NCBI GenBank assembly: GCA_963803375.1
Contig: CAWDMB010000007.1
Span: 62,001-126,000 of the forward strand
Origin: JAOPZW01 sp963803375
GTDB taxonomy: Bacteria; Actinomycetota; Thermoleophilia; Solirubrobacterales; Solirubrobacteraceae
Length of the DNA: 64,000 nucleotides
Reading direction: 5' to 3'
Part shown: one piece after another, positions 57,669-64,000 of the stretch
How positions within the stretch are numbered: the first letter of the stretch is position 1
How the letters are laid out: every line of letters starts with the position of its first letter
The notes under the pieces: generated by a model
What the model was told of the DNA's origin: nothing
The model's input: the letters and a program-made list of their open reading frames with translations, nothing else
The model's database searches: none
Made by a program: the position numbers and the translations under genes

Positions 57669-57674
57669 AGCATA
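57669..57674 (-). promoter_or_regulatory. -10 element of the acyl-CoA dehydrogenase gene
   Basis: TATGCT on the minus strand, then 6 nt, then the ATG at 57662. It lies in the sequence that a longer reading of the divergent synthetase gene would use, supporting the later start for that gene. Confidence 0.45.
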
Positions 57675-57711
57675 CTTCGGCAGCTCTGCCCGGCTCATCC
57701 CCCACGAGCAC

Positions 57712-59145
57712 GTGAACTTCGCGCGCGACGTCGTCGACGCCGCCGATCCCGGCGCCCGCGCGCTCGTCGAGCTCGCGCGCGACGGCGCCCGCCGCGAGTG
57801 GTCGTTCGGCGAGGTCGCCGGGCGCGGCGCGCGGCTGGCGGGCTCGCTCGCGGCGCGCGGCGTCGGGCGTGGCGACGTCGTCCTCACGCTCGTGGGCAAC
57901 CGCCCCGAGTGGGTGCTGACGATGCTCGCGTGCTTTCGCCTCGGCGCGGTCGCGCTCGCGTGCAGCGAGCAGCTGCGCGCCGGCGACCTGCGCGTGCGCC
58001 TCGCCGTGGCACGGCCGGCGCTCGTCGTCGCCGACGAGCGCAACCGCGCCGAGCTGGAGGCCGCCGCGCCCGGCTGCCCGGTGCTGCTCGTGCCCGACGA
58101 GGGCCTGTTCACGGCGGCGCCCGCGCCCGCGATCGAGCTGGCGCCCGACGAGCCGTGCCTGCTGACCTTCACGAGCGGGACCGCCGGCGAGCCCAAGGCC
58201 GTGCTCCATGCGCAGCGCTACCTGCTCGGCCAGCGGCTACAGGCCGGGCACTGGCTCGGCGCGCGCGCCGGGGAGCTCGTCTGGTGCACGGCGGCGAGCG
58301 GCTGGAGCAAGTCGGCGCGCAACGTCTTCATCGCCCCGTGGCTGCTCGGCGCCGCGGCGCTCCTGCACGACGCGCGCTTCGATCCGCACGAGCGCCTCGA
58401 GCTCCTCGCGCGTGAGGACGTCAACGTCCTCTGCATGGCCCCGACCGAGTTCCGCGTCGTCGCCAAGCGCGCGACGCCGGGCCCGCTGCCCGCGCTGCGC
58501 GGGCTCGTGGCCGCGGGCGAGGCCCTCAACCCCGAGGTCCTGCGCGCCTGGGAGCAGGCGACTGGCCTGCAGATCCGCGACGGCTACGGGCAGACCGAGA
58601 CCGGCCAGATCACCGCCAACCGCGCGGGCGAGCCGGCGCGCCCGGGCTCGATGGGCCGGCCGCTGCCGGGCGTGCGCGTGTGGGTGGACGGCGGCGAGCT
58701 CGTCGTGGACCCCGGCAGCGTGCCGACGTTCTTCCTGCGCTACCTCGGCGAGCCGCCGCCCCGCGGCCCGTGGCGAACGGGCGACCGCGTCTCCGTCGAC
58801 GACGATGGCTTCCTGTGGTTCGAGGGCCGGACGGACGACGTCATCATCTCCGCGGGCTACCGGATCGGGCCCTTCGAGGTCGAGTCCGCGCTCGTCGAGC
58901 ACCCGGCGGTGGCCGAGGCGGCCGTCGTCGCCGCCCCGGACGAGGAGCGCGGCAGCGTGGTGCGCGCGATCGTCGTCCTGCGCGACGGCGTCGATGGCAC
59001 CGACGCGCTCGCCCGAACGCTCCAGGACCACGTCAAGGCGCGCACCGCGCCGTACAAGTACCCGCGGCTCGTCGAGTGGGCCGACACGCTGCCCAAGACG
59101 GCGAGCGGCAAGGTGCGCCGCGCGCTCCTGCGCGGCAAGGACTGA
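57712..59145 (+). CDS. acyl-CoA synthetase (ANL superfamily, MACS-like)
   Basis: 477 residues. AMP-binding motif LLTFTSGTAGEPKAVLH, the YGQTETG motif, the hinge and DVIISAGYRIGPFEVES core, and the C-terminal Lys in PKTASGKVRRALL. Length and the early YGQTETG are like medium-chain/acetyl-CoA-type synthetases. Fatty or aromatic carboxylic acids are possible substrates. The in-frame ATG at 57661 would overlap the start codon of the divergent dehydrogenase, so I use GTG at 57712, where the protein reads VNFARDVVDAA. Together with the dehydrogenase it suggests acyl-chain catabolism. Confidence 0.88.
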   Translation: MNFARDVVDAADPGARALVELARDGARREWSFGEVAGRGARLAGSLAARGVGRGDVVLTLVGNRPEWVLTMLACFRLGAVALACSEQLRAGDLRVRLAVARPALVVADERNRAELEAAAPGCPVLLVPDEGLFTAAPAPAIELAPDEPCLLTFTSGTAGEPKAVLHAQRYLLGQRLQAGHWLGARAGELVWCTAASGWSKSARNVFIAPWLLGAAALLHDARFDPHERLELLAREDVNVLCMAPTEFRVVAKRATPGPLPALRGLVAAGEALNPEVLRAWEQATGLQIRDGYGQTETGQITANRAGEPARPGSMGRPLPGVRVWVDGGELVVDPGSVPTFFLRYLGEPPPRGPWRTGDRVSVDDDGFLWFEGRTDDVIISAGYRIGPFEVESALVEHPAVAEAAVVAAPDEERGSVVRAIVVLRDGVDGTDALARTLQDHVKARTAPYKYPRLVEWADTLPKTASGKVRRALLRGKD

Positions 59146-59155
59146 TGGCGATCAC

Positions 59156-59171
59156 GGTCAGCGACCTGACC
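59156..59171. terminator. short hairpin between convergent genes
   Basis: GGTCAG-CGAC-CTGACC forms a 6-bp stem with a 4-nt loop, with weaker TCAC/GTGA arms outside. It sits in the 48 bp between the synthetase and aminotransferase stops. No T-run, so termination is only a possibility. Confidence 0.3.
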
Positions 59172-59193
59172 GGGATCGTGACGAGCCGTGCGC

Positions 59194-60579
59194 TCAGGCG
59201 GTCAGCTCGCGCGCCATCTCGGCGAAGACGCCGACGTAGGCGTCGACGGCCTCCTCGGTGTGGGTGACCGAGAGCGTCCACTCCTCCTCGCGGCCGGGCG
59301 TCATGAAGATCCCGCGGTTCATGTTGAACAGCCACGCGAGGTCGGCGAGCTCGGCGTCCTGGTTGGCCTTGAAGGTCTCGTAGTCGACGATCCTCACGGG
59401 CGAGAACGTCACGCAGCCCTTCGAGCCGACGCCGACGGCGTAGCCCGGCAGGTTGTGGCGCTCGATGACCTCGGCGCAACCGCGCAGGATGCGATCGTTG
59501 AGCGCGTCGAGGCGCTCGTAGGCGTCGGGGGTGAGCACCTCGAGCAGGTTCGCGCGCGCGGCCGCCATGCCGAGCGGGTTGCCGTTGTAGGTCCCCACCT
59601 GGAAGACGCTGCCGTCCTCGACGACCGACATGACGTCCGCGCTGGCGCCGATCGCGCCGCTCGGCAGGCCGCCGCCGAGCGCCTTGGCCAGCGTCACCAT
59701 GTCGGGCACGACCCCCCAGCGCTCGACCGCGCCGCCGGCCGCGATGCACAGGCCGGTCTTGACCTCGTCGAAGATCAGCACGATGCCGCGGCGGGCGGTG
59801 ATGTCGCGCACGGCCTGCAGGTAGCCGTCCTCGGGAAGCACGACGCCGAGGTTCATCATCGCCGGCTCCATGATCACGCAGGCCGGCTTGCGGCCCTCGC
59901 GTTCGAGCGCGGCGATGCGCCGCTCCATCGACTCGGCGTCGTTGAAGTGCACCGCGAAGACCTGGTCGACCGTCGCCTGCGGGATGCCGGCCCCGTAGGG
60001 CAGCGAGCGCGGCGCGTCGTGCGGGCCGATCTCGTCGTAGGCCACGCCGATCGAGACCATCACCGTGTCGTGGTGGCCGTGGTAGGAGCCGAAGATCTTC
60101 AGCACCGTGTCGCGCCCGGTCTTGGCCCGCGCGATCCGGATCGCGTCCATCGTGGACTCCGACCCCGAGTTCGTGTAGCGCCAGCGCTCGAGGCCCCAGC
60201 GCCGCGCGAGCTCCTCGGCGACGACGACGGCGTCCTCGGTCGGCGCCGCGAAGTGGGTCCCGCGCCCGTAGCGCTCGGTCACCGCGCGGCCGATGGCCGG
60301 GTGCGCGTGGCCCTGGACCATCGAGCCGAAGCCGTTGTGGAAGTCCCACATGCGGTTGCCGTCGACATCCCACACGACCGGTCCCTCGCCGTGCTCGAGG
60401 TAGATCGGCCACGGCTCGCGCACCTGGTAGGAGGACGCCACGCCCGCGCTGAGCACGCGGGCGGCGCGCTTGAACATGGCCAGCGACGCCCCGGTGGACG
60501 CGTTCAGGCGCGCCTCCTCGCGCTCGGTGAGCTCGCGGATGCGCTCGCGGTCGAGCGCGACGGGCGTGGTCGCTGCCAT
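59194..60579 (-). CDS. class III aminotransferase, HemL-like
   Basis: 461 residues, PLP fold type I. Seen: GHAHPAIGRAVTERYGRGTHF, TNSGSESTMDAIRIARAKTG, FGSYHGHHD, FDEVKTGLCIA, and the PLP lysine in TLAKALGGGLPSGAIG. These resemble glutamate-1-semialdehyde aminomutase, but the rest diverges and no hem genes are near, so an aspartate- or omega-amino-acid aminotransferase is equally likely. I chose the ATG at 60579, with AGAGGTG as Shine-Dalgarno 8 nt upstream, over the GTG at 60591. Confidence 0.85.
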   Translation of the reverse strand: MAATTPVALDRERIRELTEREEARLNASTGASLAMFKRAARVLSAGVASSYQVREPWPIYLEHGEGPVVWDVDGNRMWDFHNGFGSMVQGHAHPAIGRAVTERYGRGTHFAAPTEDAVVVAEELARRWGLERWRYTNSGSESTMDAIRIARAKTGRDTVLKIFGSYHGHHDTVMVSIGVAYDEIGPHDAPRSLPYGAGIPQATVDQVFAVHFNDAESMERRIAALEREGRKPACVIMEPAMMNLGVVLPEDGYLQAVRDITARRGIVLIFDEVKTGLCIAAGGAVERWGVVPDMVTLAKALGGGLPSGAIGASADVMSVVEDGSVFQVGTYNGNPLGMAAARANLLEVLTPDAYERLDALNDRILRGCAEVIERHNLPGYAVGVGSKGCVTFSPVRIVDYETFKANQDAELADLAWLFNMNRGIFMTPGREEEWTLSVTHTEEAVDAYVGVFAEMARELTA

Positions 60580-60667
60580 GGTCTCGGTCACCTCTGTGCG
60601 ACGGGAGTGGCGAGCTTAGCTCGGCGAGGACGCCCGTCAGCGCCCGGTACGAGGGCGACGGCGTTGG

Positions 60668-61765
60668 TCAGCGCGCCTCGGCCTGCCTTCGACCGAGCAC
60701 GTCGCGCACGTGGCGCGCGATCTCGAGGTCCTCGCGCGCGAGCACGACCACGGTGCGCACCGCCGATCCGTCGGCGCTGATCTCGGCGTCGCCGTCCACG
60801 GCCTCGTTGTGCGCGGCGTCGACCACGACGCCGAGGAACGCGAGCCCGCCGGCGGCGAGCGCGCGCACCGGCGCCGAGCGCTCGCCGACCCGGCCGGTGA
60901 AGCACAGCGCGTCGAGGCCGCCCAGCGCGGCGGCCATGGCCGCGATCCCGGCCCGCAGGCGGTGGACGTAGACGCCGAGCGCGAGCCGCGCTGCGCCGTC
61001 GTCGCGGGCGAGGACCTCGCGCATGTCGGCGGTGCCCGCGAGCGCCAACAGGCCCGACTCGCGCTCGAGCGCGTGCGCGACCTCGCCGACGTCGAGGCCG
61101 GCGTGCTCGACGAGCCAGGTCACCAGGCCGGGGTCGACCGTGCCCGAGCGCGTCGCCATGACGAGACCCTCGAGCGGGGTGAAGCCCATCGTCGTGTCAA
61201 CCGAGCGCCCGACGCGCACCGCGCACAGCGACGCCCCCGCGCCCAGGTGGCAGATCACGACCCGCGCCGCCTCGTCGCCGACGAGCTCGGCGGTCCGCCG
61301 CGCCGCGTACGCGTGGGAGAGCCCGTGGAAGCCGTAGCGGCGGACGGCGAGGCGCTCGCGCCAGTCGCTCGGCACGGCGTAGGTAAAGGCCTCGGGCGCC
61401 AGCGTGGCGTGGAAGGCCGTGTCGAAGCAGGCGACCGCCGGCACCTGCGGCCGGGCGGCGCGCACGGCGCACAGCGCCTCGAGCGCGGGCGGGACGTGCA
61501 GGGGAGCCAGTGCCGCGACCTCGCGCAGGGCATCGAGCACCTCGTCGTCGACGCGCACCGGCGCCGTGAGGTGGGGGCCGCCGTGTACGAGCCGATGACC
61601 CGTCGCGTCGGGCGACCCGAGCGCGTCGAGCGCGTCGCGGAGCTCCCTCTCGGGGGCACGACCGCCCGGCGCGTCGAGGTCCCGGCGCCCGAGCACCTCG
61701 TCGCCCGGCCCGAGCAGCGCGAGCTTCATGCTGCTCGAACCCGCGTTGACGACGAGGACCCGCAC
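60668..61765 (-). CDS. ackA: acetate kinase
   Basis: 365 residues. ASKHA-fold motifs: VLVVNAGSSSMKLAL (phosphate 1), AFHATLAPEAFTYAVP, RRYGFHGLSHAYAARR, VICHLGAGASLCAV and TRSGTVDPGLV. It makes ATP and acetate from acetyl phosphate. It follows the phosphoketolase gene by one base, so acetyl phosphate from phosphoketolase is its obvious substrate. A little shorter than the usual 400 residues. GTG start at 61765 gives the glycine-rich motif at the N-terminus. Confidence 0.93.
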   Translation of the reverse strand: MRVLVVNAGSSSMKLALLGPGDEVLGRRDLDAPGGRAPERELRDALDALGSPDATGHRLVHGGPHLTAPVRVDDEVLDALREVAALAPLHVPPALEALCAVRAARPQVPAVACFDTAFHATLAPEAFTYAVPSDWRERLAVRRYGFHGLSHAYAARRTAELVGDEAARVVICHLGAGASLCAVRVGRSVDTTMGFTPLEGLVMATRSGTVDPGLVTWLVEHAGLDVGEVAHALERESGLLALAGTADMREVLARDDGAARLALGVYVHRLRAGIAAMAAALGGLDALCFTGRVGERSAPVRALAAGGLAFLGVVVDAAHNEAVDGDAEISADGSAVRTVVVLAREDLEIARHVRDVLGRRQAEAR

Positions 61766-61766
61766 G

Positions 61767-64000
61767 CTACGCGGACTCGCCGCGCTGCACCCCGCCCGCG
61801 CCGCCGTCCGCCGGCCAGGCCCAGTCGCGCACGTCCGGCATGTCGTCGCCGACCTGCCGCGTGTAGCGCCGGTGGCGCAGGCGCTCGTCGACCATCTCCT
61901 GGCGAACCTGAGCGCCGCGCCCGGCGAGGGACGCCACGCGGTCGATGACGTCGATGACGAGGTGGAAGCGATCGAGATCGTTGAGCATGACCATGTCGAA
62001 CGGCGTCGTCGTCGTGCCCTCCTCCTTGTAGCCGCGCACGTGGAGGTGAGCGTGGCCACGGCGACGGTAGGTCAGCTCGTGGATCAGCCGCGGGTAGCCG
62101 TGATAGGCGAAGATCACCGGCCGGTCGGCGGTGAAGAGCGCGTCGAACTCGAGGTCCGACAGCCCGTGCGGGTGCTCGCTCTCCGGCTGCAGGCGCATGA
62201 GGTCGACGACGTTGACCACCCGGATGCGCAGCCCTCCGAAGCGCCGGCGCAGCAGCATGCTCGCGGCCACGGTCTCGAGCGTCGGCACGTCCCCGGCGCA
62301 GGCGAGGACGACGTCGGGCTCCTCCCCCGCGTCGGTCGACGCCCACTCCCAGATGCCGACCCCCCGAGTGCAGTGCGCGATCGCCTCCTCGACCGTGAGG
62401 AACTGCAGCGCCGGCTGCTTGCCGGCCACGATGACGTTGACGTAGTCGCGCGAGCGCAGGCAGTGATCGGCCACCGACAGCAGGCAGTTGGCGTCCGGCG
62501 GCAGGTAGACCCGGACGATCTCGGCCTTCTTGTTGACGACGTGGTCGATGAAGCCGGGATCCTGATGGGAGAAGCCGTTGTTGTCCTGGCGCCAGACGTG
62601 CGAGGAGAGCAGGTAGTTCAGCGAGGCGATCGGCCGCCGCCACGGGAGCTCGCGGGAGACCTTCAGCCACTTGGCGTGCTGGTTGAACATCGCGTCGACG
62701 ATGTGGATGAAGGCCTCGTAGGAGGAGAAGAGGCCGTGGCGGCCCGTCAGGAGGTAGCCCTCGAGCCAGCCCTGACAGAGGTGCTCGCTGAGGACCTCCA
62801 TGACGCGCCCGTCGGGCGCGAGGTGGTCGTCGGCGGGCAGCCGGCGCTCCTCCCACGTCCGGTCGGTGACCGCGAAGACGTCGCCCAGGCGGTTCGACGC
62901 GGTCTCGTCGGCGCCGAAGAGGCGGAAGTTCGCCGCGGAGGCGTTCAGCGCGAGGACGTCGCGCAGGTAGGCGCCGAGGACGCGGGTCGCCTCGCCGGTG
63001 ACCGCGGCCGGCGCGGGTACTTCGACGCCGTGGTCGGTCCAGTCGGGGAGCTCGAGGTCGCGCAGCAGCAGCCCGCCGTTGGCGTGGGGGTTGGCGCCCA
63101 TCCGGCGCCGGCCCCGCGGCGCGAGCTCGCGCAGCTCACCGACGAGCGCGCCGTCGTCGGTGAACAGCTCCTCGGGCCGGTAGGAGCGCATCCAGGCCTC
63201 GAGCGCATCGAGGTGCCTCGGGTTGGCGGCGAGCCCGGAGAGCGGCACCTGGTGGGCGCGGAAGGTCCCCTCCACCGGCTGGCCGTCGACCTCGCGCGGG
63301 CCCGTCCAGCCCTTGGGCGTGCGCAGCACGATCATGGGCCAGCGCGGGCGCCGCTCGACGCCGTCCTCGCGCGCCGCGCGCTGCAGCGAGCGGATCTCGT
63401 CGACGACGTCGTCGAGCGTGTCCGCCATGAGCTGGTGCATCGCGGCCGGGTCGTCGCCGGCGACGAAGCGCGGCTCGTAGCCGTACCCGACGAGCAGCGA
63501 GCGCAGCTCGTCCTCGGGGATCCGCGCGAGCACGGTCGGGTTGGCGATCTTGTAGCCGTTGAGGTGCAGGATCGCCAGCACCGCGCCGTCGCGGCGGGCG
63601 TCGAGGAACTTGTTGGAGTGCCAGCTCGTGGCCAGCGCGCCGGTCTCGGCCTCCCCGTCGCCGATCACGCAGCACGCGACGAGGTCGGGGTTGTCGAAGA
63701 CCGCCCCGTAGGCGTGCATGAGCGCGTAGCCCAGCTCGCCGCCCTCGTGGATCGAGCCCGGCGTCTCGGGGGCGACGTGGCTGGGGACGCCGCCCGGGAA
63801 CGAGAACTGCCGGAACAGCCGGCGCAGGCCGGTCTCGTCGTGGCCGATGTGGTGGTAGACCTCGCTGTAGGTGCCCTCGAGGTAGACGTTGGCCACGATC
63901 CCCGGTCCGCCGTGCCCGGGGCCGCAGATGTAGATCGCGTCGACGTCGCGCTCGCGGATGACCCGGTTCATGTGGACGTAGACGAAGTTCAGACCGGGCG
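61767..64000 (-). CDS. xfp: xylulose-5-phosphate/fructose-6-phosphate phosphoketolase, N-terminus cut by window edge
   Basis: About 744 of some 800 residues; the frame stays open to base 64000 and the first visible residues (PGLNFVYVHMNRVIRERD) are internal to the family. Thiamine-diphosphate enzyme: CVIGDGEAETGALATSWHSN is the ThDP-binding motif, with YICGPGHGGPGIVANVYLEG before it and GLSDLEFDALFTADRPVIFAYHGYPRL in the C-terminal part. It splits xylulose-5-P (or fructose-6-P) with phosphate to acetyl phosphate and an aldose phosphate. It is coupled to acetate kinase downstream, completing the bifid-shunt-type route to acetate and ATP or acetyl-CoA. Confidence 0.93.
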   Translation of the reverse strand, partial: PGLNFVYVHMNRVIRERDVDAIYICGPGHGGPGIVANVYLEGTYSEVYHHIGHDETGLRRLFRQFSFPGGVPSHVAPETPGSIHEGGELGYALMHAYGAVFDNPDLVACCVIGDGEAETGALATSWHSNKFLDARRDGAVLAILHLNGYKIANPTVLARIPEDELRSLLVGYGYEPRFVAGDDPAAMHQLMADTLDDVVDEIRSLQRAAREDGVERRPRWPMIVLRTPKGWTGPREVDGQPVEGTFRAHQVPLSGLAANPRHLDALEAWMRSYRPEELFTDDGALVGELRELAPRGRRRMGANPHANGGLLLRDLELPDWTDHGVEVPAPAAVTGEATRVLGAYLRDVLALNASAANFRLFGADETASNRLGDVFAVTDRTWEERRLPADDHLAPDGRVMEVLSEHLCQGWLEGYLLTGRHGLFSSYEAFIHIVDAMFNQHAKWLKVSRELPWRRPIASLNYLLSSHVWRQDNNGFSHQDPGFIDHVVNKKAEIVRVYLPPDANCLLSVADHCLRSRDYVNVIVAGKQPALQFLTVEEAIAHCTRGVGIWEWASTDAGEEPDVVLACAGDVPTLETVAASMLLRRRFGGLRIRVVNVVDLMRLQPESEHPHGLSDLEFDALFTADRPVIFAYHGYPRLIHELTYRRRGHAHLHVRGYKEEGTTTTPFDMVMLNDLDRFHLVIDVIDRVASLAGRGAQVRQEMVDERLRHRRYTRQVGDDMPDVRDWAWPADGGAGGVQRGESA

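Noticed and set aside
57661..57711. Earlier ATG start (57661) for the acyl-CoA synthetase
   Set aside because: It would overlap the start codon of the divergent dehydrogenase and that gene's -10 element. The conserved N-terminus begins at GTG 57712.
1..64000. CRISPR arrays, tRNA or rRNA genes, insertion sequences, prophage genes
   Set aside because: I found no spaced direct repeats, no cloverleaf-like or rRNA-like stretch, and no transposase or integrase motifs in any frame.

Overview
The window is about 64 kb of very GC-rich DNA, coding on both strands almost without gaps. I see no rRNA or tRNA gene, CRISPR array, insertion sequence or prophage. It looks like the chromosome of a high-GC actinobacterium. 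A soil member of the Thermoleophilia (Solirubrobacterales-like) is my best guess, from the complete coenzyme F420 set, the giant NAD-glutamate dehydrogenase, a stand-alone ClpS, a SigB/F-type sigma factor and a secreted repeat protein of a kind I associate with that class. This placement is inference, not a database result.

Layout. 1-4768: acetoacetyl-CoA synthetase (cut by the edge), a DUF4389 membrane protein, acyl-CoA carboxylase beta subunit, 3-hydroxybutyryl-CoA dehydrogenase and an enoyl-CoA hydratase. 4781-7738: F420 operon npdG-cofD-cofC-cofE. 7754-13814: copper island, with a minus-strand operon copZ-copA plus two tandem small paralogs of unknown function, a divergent csoR, and a second CopB-like ATPase with an unusual CPD motif. 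13953-17666: greA, fbiC, and an orphan substrate-binding lipoprotein. 17747-20433: two small hypotheticals, then mntR-mntH. 20497-30805: ygfZ-like gene, DnaQ/GIY-YIG nuclease fusion, NDH-2, marR-MFS exporter, corA, ccr, and a sigma factor. 30914-37353: clpS, an MBL hydrolase, ethylmalonyl-CoA mutase (ecm), meaB, a 50-aa membrane peptide, moaA, a zinc-ribbon-like protein and a truncated hemoglobin. 37357-48256: NAD-GDH, PEP carboxykinase, a mesaconyl-CoA hydratase candidate, a malyl/methylmalyl-CoA lyase candidate, a two-subunit CoA ligase and a one-cluster ferredoxin. 48431-54716: agmatine deiminase/N-carbamoylputrescine amidase, an AAA ATPase, purine nucleoside phosphorylase, and a large nucleoside-phosphorylase-like protein. 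54757-64000: secreted repeat protein, acyl-CoA dehydrogenase, acyl-CoA synthetase, class III aminotransferase, acetate kinase and phosphoketolase (cut by the edge).

How they fit together. Spread over the window is most of an ethylmalonyl-CoA pathway for assimilating acetyl-CoA: dehydrogenase and hydratase, Ccr, Ecm with its MeaB chaperone, a MaoC-type mesaconyl-CoA hydratase, a CitE-type lyase and a propionyl-CoA-type carboxylase. A malate-CoA-ligase-like pair follows the lyase and could finish the glyoxylate branch. PEP carboxykinase, phosphoketolase and acetate kinase connect this to central carbon flow. Regulation is unusually readable: many starts lie 6-8 nt downstream of a TANNNT hexamer (apparent leaderless mRNAs), CsoR-like palindromes sit in three copper promoters, and a DtxR/MntR-type box overlaps the mntR promoter.
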